Source: Bacteroidales bacterium (GTDB lineage: Bacteria; Bacteroidota; Bacteroidia; Bacteroidales; UBA3824). Taken from it: 64,000 nt of DNA. Shown here one piece after another: positions 42,284 through 51,347 of this stretch (its first letter is position 1; each line of letters begins with the position of its first letter). The notes under the pieces are model-generated. The model saw only the letters and a program-made list of their open reading frames with translations. It did no database searches and was not told the DNA's origin. Location: assembly GCA_017412115.1 (NCBI GenBank), contig JAFPYR010000017.1, positions 71,159-135,158 on the forward strand, read 5' to 3'. A program made the position numbers and the translations under genes.

Positions 42284-42973
42284 ATGAAAATTTTAAAACT
42301 ATCAGATTTTAACACCTGTGCATCATGTCCTGACAAGGAAAGAAAAAATGCGTATGCTATATTAAAAGAAGGGGTTTTAATTTTTAGATACGACAACTAT
42401 AAGCCCGAAGACGCGTTTAAAATGAATAACGATTCTAAGTTTCCGATGTGGATCTCAAAAAATTCTGAAATTAAAACAATAATTTTTGAAAATTCATTCA
42501 AAGATTATACTCCTAAAACTTGTTACGCATGGTTTTATGATTGTATAAATCTCACTGAAATACAGAACATTAACAATCTTAACACATCTCAAGTCATAGA
42601 TATGGGTTCTATGTTTTGCGGATGCAATTCTCTTATAAGACTTGATGTCAATAATTTTGACACAAAAAATGTTTCGGACATGGGGTATATGTTTCAAGGT
42701 TGCAATTCTCTTATACAACTTGATGTCAGTAGATTCGATACAAGAAATGTAAAATATATGTACAATATGTTTTCAAATTGTTACTCTTTGAAAACAATTT
42801 TGGTCGGGGACAATTGGAATACCAAAGCCGTAACTTCGTCAGAATCAATGTTTACAAATTCTAACAATCTTATAGGCGGAAAAGGAACAACCTACAATCA
42901 GGGAAAAAACGACAAAGAATACGCCCGTATTGACGGCGGTGAAAATTATCCGGGGTATTTCACTAAAAAATAA
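42284..42973 (+). CDS. BspA-like DUF285 repeat protein without signal peptide
   Basis: 229 residues. DUF285-type repeats are clear: NTSQVIDMGSMFCGCNSLIRLDV, NVSDMGYMFQGCNSLIQLDV and NVKYMYNMFSNCYSLKT, which form the usual 'MF.GC.SL..LD' pattern. A tail ending GYFTKK follows, as is common at the C-terminus of this family. Members are usually exported surface proteins, but this one has no signal peptide (starts MKILKLSDFNTCASCP). An upstream start at 42251 gives no signal either. It is probably a fragment or a cytoplasmic protein. The DNA shows near-identical 70-bp repeats in the middle. Confidence 0.85.
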   Translation: MKILKLSDFNTCASCPDKERKNAYAILKEGVLIFRYDNYKPEDAFKMNNDSKFPMWISKNSEIKTIIFENSFKDYTPKTCYAWFYDCINLTEIQNINNLNTSQVIDMGSMFCGCNSLIRLDVNNFDTKNVSDMGYMFQGCNSLIQLDVSRFDTRNVKYMYNMFSNCYSLKTILVGDNWNTKAVTSSESMFTNSNNLIGGKGTTYNQGKNDKEYARIDGGENYPGYFTKK

Positions 42974-43038
42974 AAACTTCTATAAAAAAAACCTTGTAGA
43001 AAGCCTATTTTTTGACATTTCTACAAGAGATTTTTTCT

Positions 43039-43611
43039 TTAGACGTTTTCAGCGTATTGAGCCGCAGTATAGAAATTTTCTTTTTTTAATTGCGGTAATA
43101 CTAAATCTTTATCGCTCAAAAGCATTTTCTCTTTCGGGATCTTCCAATCAACGCCGATTGACGCATCAGAAAAAATAATTCCCTGCTCTGAGTCTTTATT
43201 ATAAACGTTATCAACTTTATATTGAAAAATTGCTTTTTCACTCAAAACTACAAAACCGTGAAGAAAACCTCTCGGAATCCAAAACCTGCGTTTGTTTTCT
43301 TCAGAAAGTTCAACTGCCAAATATTTTCCGAAGGTCGGAGAATCGGTTCTAACATCAACTGCAACGTCAATAACCTTTCCAAGCGGAACGCTTACAAGTT
43401 TAGCCTGAGTATAAGGCGGTCTTTGCAAATGCAAACCCCTAAGAACACCGAATGATGACATTGATTCGTTTTCCTGAACAAAATTTACTTTGCCGGCATT
43501 CTCTTCAAAAAGTTCTTTCTTGAATGTTTCACAAAAATAACCGCGAGAATCCCCGATTACTTTCGGCTCTATTATTAAAAGCCCTTCAATTTCTGTTTTT
43601 ATAAAATTCAT
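43039..43611 (-). CDS. rfbC: dTDP-4-dehydrorhamnose 3,5-epimerase
   Basis: 190 residues. GVLRGLHLQ (catalytic His) plus GKVIDVAVDVRTDSPTFG and WIPRGFLHGFVVLSE match RfbC/RmlC. It makes the third step to dTDP-L-rhamnose from glucose 1-phosphate. It follows rfbA by 12 bp. The other two enzymes (rfbB, rfbD) are not in the window. Confidence 0.96.
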   Translation of the reverse strand: MNFIKTEIEGLLIIEPKVIGDSRGYFCETFKKELFEENAGKVNFVQENESMSSFGVLRGLHLQRPPYTQAKLVSVPLGKVIDVAVDVRTDSPTFGKYLAVELSEENKRRFWIPRGFLHGFVVLSEKAIFQYKVDNVYNKDSEQGIIFSDASIGVDWKIPKEKMLLSDKDLVLPQLKKENFYTAAQYAENV

Positions 43612-43619
43612 TTTAATTA

Positions 43620-43640
43620 TGAATTATGAATTGTGAATTT
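43620..43640. repeat. Heptamer tandem repeat at the rfbA 3' end
   Basis: Three copies of TGAATT plus one base (43620-43640), overlapping the end of rfbA. It has a similar character to the 53095-53129 repeat, but the sequence is different. Confidence 0.5.
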
Positions 43641-44514
43641 TCGACTCCGCCAATCGGATTAAATATTTCCCGTAATCGTTTTTCTCCATGACTTTTGCAA
43701 GGGATAAAAGTTTTTCCGCCGAAATATAACCGAGCGAAAAAGCGATTTCTTCGATACAAGAAATTTTTAAGCCCTGACGTGTTTCTATCGTCTGAATAAA
43801 CGAACCGGCTTCGTTGAGAGATTCATGCGTGCCGGTATCAAGCCATGCAAAACCGCGTCCCATGAGTTCTACACCAAGACGTTCCTGCTCAAGATATTTT
43901 TGATTGACAGTTGTAATTTCAAGTTCACCACGTTTTGAAGGTTTTATTTCTGAGGCTATTTTAACAACATCGTTAGGATAAAAATACAAGCCGACAACAG
44001 CGTAATTAGATTTTGGATGTTCGGGTTTTTCCTCAATAGAAGTTGCCTTTCCGTTTTTGTCGAAAGCGATAACGCCGTATCTTTCCGGATCGGTAACAGA
44101 ATAGCCGAAAACTGTTGCAATATGCTCTGTTTCAACTCTTTTACACGCATGATGAAGAATATTCGGCAGACCGTGTCCATAAAAAATATTATCACCCAAA
44201 ACAAGGCAAACGTCATCATCACCGATAAATTCTTTTCCGATAATAAAAGCTTGTGCAAGTCCCTCAGGACGGGGTTGCTCTTTATAAGAAAAATTCAATC
44301 CCCAATCCTCACCAGTGCCGAGCATACGCTCAAAAAGCGGCAAATCCTGCGGCGTTGAAATTATTAAAATATCCCTTATCCCGGCTAACATCAACGTAGA
44401 AAGAGGATAATAAATCATAGGCTTGTCGTATACAGGCAGCAATTGTTTTGAAATAACTTTCGTTATCGGATAAAGCCTTGTACCCGAACCACCTGCCAAA
44501 ATAATACCTTTCAT
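43624..44514 (-). CDS. rfbA: Glucose-1-phosphate thymidylyltransferase
   Basis: 296 residues from the ATG at 44514. The frame reaches 44703, but the extra part is not conserved and overlaps the divergent promoter. [18 protein letters not shown] is the classical nucleotide-binding start, with [18 protein letters not shown] and [12 protein letters not shown] following. It is the first step of dTDP-rhamnose synthesis, co-transcribed with rfbC. Confidence 0.96.
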   Translation of the reverse strand: MKGIILAGGSGTRLYPITKVISKQLLPVYDKPMIYYPLSTLMLAGIRDILIISTPQDLPLFERMLGTGEDWGLNFSYKEQPRPEGLAQAFIIGKEFIGDDDVCLVLGDNIFYGHGLPNILHHACKRVETEHIATVFGYSVTDPERYGVIAFDKNGKATSIEEKPEHPKSNYAVVGLYFYPNDVVKIASEIKPSKRGELEITTVNQKYLEQERLGVELMGRGFAWLDTGTHESLNEAGSFIQTIETRQGLKISCIEEIAFSLGYISAEKLLSLAKVMEKNDYGKYLIRLAESKIHNS

Positions 44515-44544
44515 GTCGAGTAAATTATTAAATTTTGTTTTTTG

Positions 44545-44552
44545 CAAAATTA
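44545..44552 (-). promoter_or_regulatory. -7 box upstream of rfbA
   Basis: TAATTTTG on the minus strand, 31 nt before the ATG at 44514. Confidence 0.45.
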
Positions 44553-44576
44553 TGGATTTTTTTTCAAAAAAGGAAT

Positions 44577-44584
44577 TATTTTTG
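44577..44584 (+). promoter_or_regulatory. -7 box upstream of the TPR/SpoIIE phosphatase
   Basis: TATTTTTG, 22 nt before the ATG at 44606. It is divergent from the rfbA box. Confidence 0.4.
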
Positions 44585-44605
44585 TAGCTTTTTACCCTCA
44601 AAGCA

Positions 44606-46558
44606 ATGAAAACGTTTAAAAGATATATTTTGTGTCTAATTTTTTTGTTGGTAGCCGTCTGCGTAAAAGCCCAAGAAGCTATTAATATTAAACAGACTAT
44701 CATAGAAGAACTTAGAAATGCTTCAGGTTTTCGTAAAGCCGTTTTACTTTACGAATTATCTGAGGCGGAAAGCAATATGTCTATTGACAAAACGATTAAT
44801 TATGCTTTACATACTATCACTTATCTTGATTCCATAAGCGGCAGACCTTTTGATTTCTCTAATCCGGGATACGAATCCGATTCTATTCTAAAACTCAGAG
44901 CAGCAGCTAATTACCGTTTAGGAAAATCATATCTCGCCTTGTTAAAAGAAAACAGCGATACTACCAAAAATGCTTTTTACACCAACAAAGCCGGATATTA
45001 TTTAAATGTAAGTTTAACAATACGTCAATTTCAAAAAGACAGCTCGGGAATTGCTAAAGATATCAACGTATTAGCATTTATTGAGGCAATAAAAGGCAAT
45101 AGAAGAAAAGCCGATTCCCTTTTTGAAAAAGCATTGAAAATTTACGAAAAACTTCATGACAAAACCGGAATTGCAATAGTGGCAAGTTATATCGGACTTT
45201 CGCTAAAAGACAGTGTTGCAACTCAATACAAAGCCGAAATGAATTTTAAAACGGCGTATCAGTATTTTATAGAAACGGGCGATTCGCTCAACGCCGTCAA
45301 AACAATGGCTGAGCTTGCCGAATTATATTTTGCGCAAGAGCTTTTTAACGAGGCACGAAAACAACTTTTGCCGGCCTTGAAATTTTGCATTAAACACAAT
45401 CTCCATGTTACCGAAAGCTGGATTCACGGACAATTAGCCAAAATTTACGAAAAAGACAGTGTATATTCTTTGGCTTTAATGCACTTAAAACGTCATAACA
45501 AAATCATGGATTCTGTTTTGAACGAAAAAAACATAACGCATCTCAACGAATTGTCGTTCAGATACGAAAACGATAAAAAGGATTTAAGAATAATAAAACT
45601 AAACAAACAGACAGTAATAGATCAATACATAATTTTCATAACCACGGGAATTCTGTTAATAGGTCTTTATTATCTTTACCGCAATCACCGTCTCAACAAA
45701 AAACTTACTGAACGGAATATTCAGATTCACAATCAAAACGAACAAATTAAACATCAAAAAGATTTAATAGAGGAGGTTCACGAAAACCTCTATTCGAGCA
45801 TAAACTATGCGGCAAGACTTCAGATGATAATCATAAAAGGCAGTATTACGGCCGAAAACATTTTAAAAGATTATTTTCTGATTTATCTGCCAAGAGATGT
45901 AGTATCGGGCGATTTTTATTATGTCAGAGATTATTACGATGATTGCCGCGTGGTTGCCGTTGCTGATTGCACAGGACACGGTGTCCCGGCTGCGTTTTTG
46001 AGCGTTTTGAACATAACGTTCTTAAACGAATTTTTCAACGACATCGACCACAAACCCGACCCCGCAACACTTTTGGAAGTATTAAGAATAAAAATTAAAA
46101 ATACTCTCAATCAAAACGGCGACGTGTATTCCTCTACCGACGGTATGGATATTGCCATTGTTATCGCCGACAGAAAAAAACGCACGGCAAGTTATGCGGG
46201 AGCTTACATAGACCTTTTTATCGTTGATGACAAAACCAAAAAGGTAAAAACAATAAAAAGCGTACACAACCCTATCGGTTGGTACAACAAAGAAAGCGAT
46301 TTTTCCAGCACGGAATTATCACTAAACGAAAACGATGTTTTGTATATGTTTTCGGACGGTTATACTGACCAGATAAACGCTGATGTTGAGAAATTTACGA
46401 AATACAGAATGAGGAAAATAATGGAAGAATTTGCACCTTACGACCTCAAAACCCAAAAACAACTGTATATCGAAAATTTTATCAATTGGAAAAAAAATGT
46501 CGATCAAGTAGACGATGTCCTGCTAATGGGCGTAAGGGCACATTGCCTTTATGACTAA
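44606..46558 (+). CDS. Membrane-bound SpoIIE-type phosphatase with TPR-like sensor
   Basis: A 650-residue protein with a signal peptide ending KAQ (about residue 23). A helical repeat region of TPR type (about 25-310, for example [13 protein letters not shown] and [13 protein letters not shown]) precedes a membrane helix (about 340-360), a short coil, and a C-terminal SpoIIE domain with VSGDFYYV near 430, [21 protein letters not shown] and FSDGYTDQ. The usual AGAHNP segment is AGAYID here, so one conserved position differs. Together with the phosphatase at 34030 it gives the window two SpoIIE phosphatases with different sensors. Confidence 0.85.
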   Translation: MKTFKRYILCLIFLLVAVCVKAQEAINIKQTIIEELRNASGFRKAVLLYELSEAESNMSIDKTINYALHTITYLDSISGRPFDFSNPGYESDSILKLRAAANYRLGKSYLALLKENSDTTKNAFYTNKAGYYLNVSLTIRQFQKDSSGIAKDINVLAFIEAIKGNRRKADSLFEKALKIYEKLHDKTGIAIVASYIGLSLKDSVATQYKAEMNFKTAYQYFIETGDSLNAVKTMAELAELYFAQELFNEARKQLLPALKFCIKHNLHVTESWIHGQLAKIYEKDSVYSLALMHLKRHNKIMDSVLNEKNITHLNELSFRYENDKKDLRIIKLNKQTVIDQYIIFITTGILLIGLYYLYRNHRLNKKLTERNIQIHNQNEQIKHQKDLIEEVHENLYSSINYAARLQMIIIKGSITAENILKDYFLIYLPRDVVSGDFYYVRDYYDDCRVVAVADCTGHGVPAAFLSVLNITFLNEFFNDIDHKPDPATLLEVLRIKIKNTLNQNGDVYSSTDGMDIAIVIADRKKRTASYAGAYIDLFIVDDKTKKVKTIKSVHNPIGWYNKESDFSSTELSLNENDVLYMFSDGYTDQINADVEKFTKYRMRKIMEEFAPYDLKTQKQLYIENFINWKKNVDQVDDVLLMGVRAHCLYD

Positions 46559-46574
46559 AATTTTTTCAAAAAAA

Positions 46575-46606
46575 TTTGTTAGTTAGGAATTGTTTTTGTT
46601 ATTTTG
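46575..46606 (+). promoter_or_regulatory. Promoter of the hypothetical gene at 46635
   Basis: TTTG (46575-46578), 20-bp spacer, TTATTTTG (46599-46606). The first -7 positions differ from TAnnTTTG. Confidence 0.45.
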
Positions 46607-46634
46607 CAGATTAGAAATAAATATAACGGATATA

Positions 46635-47204
46635 ATGACTGAAACTGAAGAAATAAAAGAAAGACGCAGAAAAATTATTCAGAGCGTTAGAGAAGATTTA
46701 CAGACGATTTTAGGTAAATACACTCATCAACGCATTTCTGATGAATGGTTTTTTTACGGGTTGGGATTCAATCGTGATGATATGCAATACGTATTCGGAT
46801 TCAACGCCGGCTTTTTCAAATTAGAGGAAGTTGAAGGACATGCTTATAGTCATGTCGGAGTAAATGTTTTGGTTAGGACCAACGGCATTCATCCCGAAAT
46901 CAGAACCCAATATCAGAAATTTTTCCGCCATGAATTAACTGATTGGATTACGGAATCGGAACAGAGTTATTCATCCTTTAGAGGCGGTGTAGGTACGATA
47001 TTCCCGCATTACAGAAATATTAAAACTTTCTATTCCGATATGCAAATCCGCGAATACATAAAAGAAGGCATTCAAGGAATCGCTAAAATGTATAACGCTA
47101 TATCGCAGAATCCGGACGGAATTTTTAATAACGTACTTTGCATGAATTCAAGAAACGAAACAATTTTGGATCTTGTAAAAAAAACAGCTCAGCAATCAAA
47201 ATAA
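46635..47204 (+). CDS. Conserved hypothetical protein
   Basis: 189 residues from the ATG at 46635 (the longer frame to 46590 begins inside the promoter). It is soluble, with no signal peptide, Asp/Glu/Arg-rich at the N-terminus, then GLGFNRDDMQYVFGFNAGFFKLEEVEGHAYSHVG, which looks like a compact alpha/beta domain. I recognise no family. It ends 3 bp before the VWA/BatA-like gene and is probably co-transcribed with it. Confidence 0.75.
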   Translation: MTETEEIKERRRKIIQSVREDLQTILGKYTHQRISDEWFFYGLGFNRDDMQYVFGFNAGFFKLEEVEGHAYSHVGVNVLVRTNGIHPEIRTQYQKFFRHELTDWITESEQSYSSFRGGVGTIFPHYRNIKTFYSDMQIREYIKEGIQGIAKMYNAISQNPDGIFNNVLCMNSRNETILDLVKKTAQQSK

Positions 47205-47207
47205 ACG

Positions 47208-49268
47208 ATGCAGTTTCTTAATGCCGGTTTTTTGTGGGCGGGATTTGCCGTCCTAATACCGCTGATTATACATTTGTTTAATTTCAGACGCTACAAAACG
47301 GTATATTTCAGCGACGTAAGGTTTTTGCAAAACTTAAAAAACTCAACGAGACATCGTTCGGTGCTGAAACATCTTTTAATATTGGCAGCGAGGATATTAA
47401 TTATAGCCTCGCTCGTTTTTGCTTTTGCCGAACCCGTAATTTCCACTTCAGGAGAAACCGGTAACAAAGCCATAAAAAATGCTCCTCCCGTAATCTATAT
47501 TGACAATTCATTCAGCATGATGAACGGCAAAATTGAAGGATTAAATCTCGAAAACGCCAAAAATAAAGCCCTTGAAATTGCCGGAGCATTCGATACTCAA
47601 ACACCTATAATGCTGATTACCAACGGTTTTTTAGCTCAGCACAACCGCCTTGTTAAAGCAGATGGAATAAGGGATTTTTTGCAAAAACTTTCTCCATCGC
47701 CCAAAGTGCCGACGCTAGGTCAGGTAATAGAAAAATCTTTGAACAATCTCAACTTGCTTGATATAGAGCAAGATACGAAAAAAAATATTTTCATAATTTC
47801 GGATTTTCAGAAAAGTATTTGCGATTTCAACAAATTGCAGGCAGATTCCAACTTAACAATTTCGTTGATACCGATTGTAAATGAGAGTGTTAATAATGTT
47901 TATATTGATACGGCGGAATTTCTCTCGCCTCAAAGAATGAGGCTTTCTCAAGAGGAAGTTTCGGTAACTATTGCCAACCTTTCAAACGAGATTGTCAAAA
48001 ATGTTCCGATAAAACTTTACATCAACGGCAACACAAAATGCGCCGAGACAACAGACATCAACGCTGGTGAAAAAAAACAAATCATTTTGAAATATGTCAA
48101 TCCCGAGAAAAGTCTTGTAAAGGGAAGAATTTCAATAACAGATTTTCCCGTAAGTTATGACAACGATTTGTTTTTCAGCTACAAAATCGACACGCTGAAA
48201 AAAGTTTTAATCATAGGCGAAAACAATTCTAAAAAATATTTTAATGCGCTTTTCAGCAAAGACAAAAATTTTAAAACGGATATAATCCCGGAAAATCAAG
48301 AAGATATAAATTTCAACAACTATCAGTCCGTGATTTTGAACTCGCCTGAAAAAATTTCAAGAACGCTCTGCGGCAAGATTATAAATTTTGTTTCACAAGG
48401 CGGAAATGTTGTTTTTGTACCGTCGTTTTCGGGGTCAGTAGAGGATTATAATTATTTGCTTTCATCGCTTCAATGCAATGTATTTTTGTCGAAAGATACT
48501 TTGAAATGCAAAATTTCAAAATTCAACGACAAATCTCCGCTTCTGAGAAATGCAATAAAATCCGTCCCGGAAAACGTTGAAATGCCGGTAATTAAACAAT
48601 GTTATAATTCCTCATCAAATAGTTACGAAGGCGAAGACATAATCCTCGAAAGCGATTCTTACAAAAAAATTCTTTCGGCAAATCAATACAAAGGCGGAAG
48701 ATTTTATGTTTTTTACACTCCGTTAAACGAAAAAGCAGGAAATCTTGTTACCGACCGTTTGATTGTGCCTATTCTTTACAACGCCGTAACAATATCGCAA
48801 AATTATGATTTTTCGTATTATTCCGTTATAGGAAAAGACAACGGAATAAGCGTAAAATTAGACAATTACAGAGAAGGAGATAAAGTCTTCTTAAAACAGG
48901 AAGACTCGTTAAGCGAATTTATTCCAAGACTTTCAGGTCCTGACGGTTACGGAAATTACAAAGTTTTTTCGGAAGATGCAATTCAAACGCCCGGCTTTTA
49001 TGATTTGACAATAGAAGGACAAAAAGCCGCAACTCTTGCATACAATTATGACAGAAAAGAATCTGATTTAAGATTTGAAAACGTAGAAAAAGTAGCGGAC
49101 GATTTGAATTCCAAAGGCTTTAAAAATGTCCGAATCATCAATTCTGAAAACGAAACATTCGCTTCAACAGCCGTTAAAGAGGCGGAAAACCGCCCGCTAT
49201 GGAAAGTTTTTATAATTTTAGCACTGCTATTCGGAGTGTGTGAAATTCTGATTTGCAGATTTTTATAA
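47208..49268 (+). CDS. BatA-like membrane protein with VWA domain
   Basis: 686 residues. The N-terminal double-transmembrane region (FLWAGFAVLIPLIIHLFNFRR, then RSVLKHLLILAARILIIASL, about 10-75) is the BatA-type domain. A VWA-like domain follows with a MIDAS-type DNSFS (Asp99, Ser101, Ser103). The large remaining part is beta-rich and predicted extracytoplasmic, ending in a final hydrophobic helix (about 664-684) with a short tail. In Bacteroidetes such proteins occur near aerotolerance (Bat) genes, but no batB-batE neighbours are present here. Function not established. Confidence 0.82.
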   Translation: MQFLNAGFLWAGFAVLIPLIIHLFNFRRYKTVYFSDVRFLQNLKNSTRHRSVLKHLLILAARILIIASLVFAFAEPVISTSGETGNKAIKNAPPVIYIDNSFSMMNGKIEGLNLENAKNKALEIAGAFDTQTPIMLITNGFLAQHNRLVKADGIRDFLQKLSPSPKVPTLGQVIEKSLNNLNLLDIEQDTKKNIFIISDFQKSICDFNKLQADSNLTISLIPIVNESVNNVYIDTAEFLSPQRMRLSQEEVSVTIANLSNEIVKNVPIKLYINGNTKCAETTDINAGEKKQIILKYVNPEKSLVKGRISITDFPVSYDNDLFFSYKIDTLKKVLIIGENNSKKYFNALFSKDKNFKTDIIPENQEDINFNNYQSVILNSPEKISRTLCGKIINFVSQGGNVVFVPSFSGSVEDYNYLLSSLQCNVFLSKDTLKCKISKFNDKSPLLRNAIKSVPENVEMPVIKQCYNSSSNSYEGEDIILESDSYKKILSANQYKGGRFYVFYTPLNEKAGNLVTDRLIVPILYNAVTISQNYDFSYYSVIGKDNGISVKLDNYREGDKVFLKQEDSLSEFIPRLSGPDGYGNYKVFSEDAIQTPGFYDLTIEGQKAATLAYNYDRKESDLRFENVEKVADDLNSKGFKNVRIINSENETFASTAVKEAENRPLWKVFIILALLFGVCEILICRFL

Positions 49269-49279
49269 AAAAACAAAAA

Positions 49280-50587
49280 TCAGTCAATCCTTGTTATCCT
49301 TGCTCCTAAAGCACTTAATCTTGCATCAAGGTTTTCGTAACCTCGGTCGATTTGTTCGATGTTATGAATAATGCTTTTGCCTTCTGCCGAAAGAGCTGCA
49401 ATCAAAAGCGCAACACCGGCTCTAATATCGGGCGAGGTCATCGAAGTTGCTTTCAACGGAAATTTATGGTCAAGACCAATAACAGTGGCACGGTGAGGGT
49501 CACAAAGAATAATCTGCGCTCCCATGTCAATAAGTTTATCAACGAAAAACAAACGCGATTCAAACATTTTTTGATGAATCAAAACGCTGCCTTTAGCCTG
49601 TGTTGCCACCACTAACAACACGCTCAACAAATCCGGAGTCAAACCAGGCCATGGCGCATCAGAAACCGTTAAAATAGAACCATCAATGTATGAGGCTATT
49701 TCATAACTATCTTGCGCTGGAATAATTATATCATCGTCTTTTTCCAAAACGGTGATGCCGAGTTTGCGGAATGCTCCCGGAATCAAACCGAGATTTTCAC
49801 GGCTGACATTTTTAACGGTAATCTCCGAACCCGTCATTGCGGCAAGTCCGATAAAAGAACCAATTTCTATCATGTCGGGAAGGCAACGGTGATTACAACC
49901 ATGAAGTGTTTCAACACCCTTGATTTTCAGAAGGTTGCTGCCAACACCCGAAATATCGGCTCCCATAGAAACCAACATTTTGCAAAGCTGACAAATGTAC
50001 GGTTCACAGGCAGCATTAAAAATTGTAGTTTCGCCTTTTGCCAAAACAGCAGCCATAACAATATTTGCCGTACCCGTTACGGAAGCCTCCTCCAACAAAA
50101 TATACGTTCCTTTAAGATTTTTGCCGTTAATAGTATACGACGACTCTTTCAAATCGAAAGAAAACTCCGCACCGAGTTTTTTCAGACCGATAAAATGCGT
50201 ATCAAGATGCCGTCTGCCAATTTTGTCGCCACCCGGTTTTGGCAAATAAGCATATCCGAAACGGGCAAGCAACGGACCTACTATCATAACAGAACCCCTT
50301 AATTTCGCACTTTTCATGCGGAAATTCTCCGATTTGAGAAAATCGAAATTAACTGTTTTCGCTTGAAAAGAATATGTGTTTTTGGCTTGATGAACAACCT
50401 CAACGCCAATATCCTTCAAGAGTTCGATTAAATTCAGTATATCCGAAATTTCAGGGACGTTGCTTACGGTAATTTTTTCTGAAGTTAAAAGCGTTGCGCA
50501 TATAATTTCCAACGCCTCGTTTTTAGCTCCTTGCGGAATAATTTCGCCCGAGAGCCTTGCGCCCCCGTAAATTTCGTATTTAGACAT
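49280..50587 (-). CDS. murA: UDP-N-acetylglucosamine 1-carboxyvinyltransferase (Asp in place of catalytic Cys)
   Basis: 435 residues, first committed step of peptidoglycan synthesis. The inside-out alpha/beta barrel motifs GSVMIVGPLLARFG and GGDKIGRRHLDTHF are clear. The position that is Cys115 in E. coli (PGGCAIG) is Asp121 here (PGGDKIG), the substitution that makes MurA insensitive to fosfomycin in several other groups. It lies 28 bp after the DUF4290 gene, a common Bacteroidetes pairing. Confidence 0.95.
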   Translation of the reverse strand: MSKYEIYGGARLSGEIIPQGAKNEALEIICATLLTSEKITVSNVPEISDILNLIELLKDIGVEVVHQAKNTYSFQAKTVNFDFLKSENFRMKSAKLRGSVMIVGPLLARFGYAYLPKPGGDKIGRRHLDTHFIGLKKLGAEFSFDLKESSYTINGKNLKGTYILLEEASVTGTANIVMAAVLAKGETTIFNAACEPYICQLCKMLVSMGADISGVGSNLLKIKGVETLHGCNHRCLPDMIEIGSFIGLAAMTGSEITVKNVSRENLGLIPGAFRKLGITVLEKDDDIIIPAQDSYEIASYIDGSILTVSDAPWPGLTPDLLSVLLVVATQAKGSVLIHQKMFESRLFFVDKLIDMGAQIILCDPHRATVIGLDHKFPLKATSMTSPDIRAGVALLIAALSAEGKSIIHNIEQIDRGYENLDARLSALGARITRID

Positions 50588-50615
50588 GGTTGAAGTTTCT
50601 TTTTCTGTTGTTAAA

Positions 50616-51302
50616 CTATTTATGATAATTGTTAGTATAATAACGGCGGTTACTGTTATAACCCTGCTGATTGCTGCTATTGTTGCGACCGTTACGATTA
50701 CTGAAATTGTTTTGATTGTTCTGAGCGTTTTGACGCGATTTCGATTTCATAAAATCACGACCGTCAATGAGTTTGAGTCCCTCATCTCTGACCTCAAGCT
50801 CACCTTCCGAAATCTCTTTCAAAACCTTAAAAATCACTTCGTCGTTGATGTTTTCCTTGTTCCACAAAACATAGGATTTTTTCATGTGATTGGTAATGGT
50901 TTTAATCATTTCGTTTTTGCGAACAGGATCATCTATGGTTTTACACTTGTTCATCAAACCCTCAATAATACGTCCGAAAATCGGATATTTCATATCCTTC
51001 TCATAACGGAAAACAGGAGAAGGTTTTGAATACAAATTCTCCTTGTCCGGAATAGGATACGGAGAAAACTGCGTCAATTTAAAATCCGACATTATTGCCA
51101 AATGATCCCACAAAATATGTTTAAAGTCAGGGTGATTGTCCCTTAACTGCGGGTTAAGATTTCCCATTATCGAAATAATTGCCTTAACCGATTTTTCCTT
51201 ATCAATAGGATCCGTCAAGTTTACGGCATAATCTATCAACATTTGGACATTGCGTCCGTACTCAGGAAATGCTAAACTTTTCCTTGATGTGTTATATTCC
51301 AT
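50616..51302 (-). CDS. DUF4290 protein
   Basis: 228 residues. SLAFPEYGRNVQMLIDYAVN and DFKHILWDHLAIMSDF are DUF4290 features. Next to murA this is a conserved Bacteroidetes arrangement. The last about 45 residues are an Asn/Gln/Arg/Tyr-rich low-complexity tail that may be disordered. Function is unknown; the linkage suggests a role near cell-wall precursor synthesis. Confidence 0.9.
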   Translation of the reverse strand: MEYNTSRKSLAFPEYGRNVQMLIDYAVNLTDPIDKEKSVKAIISIMGNLNPQLRDNHPDFKHILWDHLAIMSDFKLTQFSPYPIPDKENLYSKPSPVFRYEKDMKYPIFGRIIEGLMNKCKTIDDPVRKNEMIKTITNHMKKSYVLWNKENINDEVIFKVLKEISEGELEVRDEGLKLIDGRDFMKSKSRQNAQNNQNNFSNRNGRNNSSNQQGYNSNRRYYTNNYHK

Positions 51303-51347
51303 ATATCTCTCTTTATATAATTACAATTTCAGTTTTTTAATTTTTTT

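Noticed and set aside
44515-44703. Longer N-terminus of rfbA
   Set aside because: The classical nucleotide-binding start [13 protein letters not shown] begins at 44514; the extension crosses the -7 box and the divergent gene start.
49352-50302. Several plus-strand frames of 84-196 codons opposite murA
   Set aside because: They are antisense shadows of the well-conserved murA gene.
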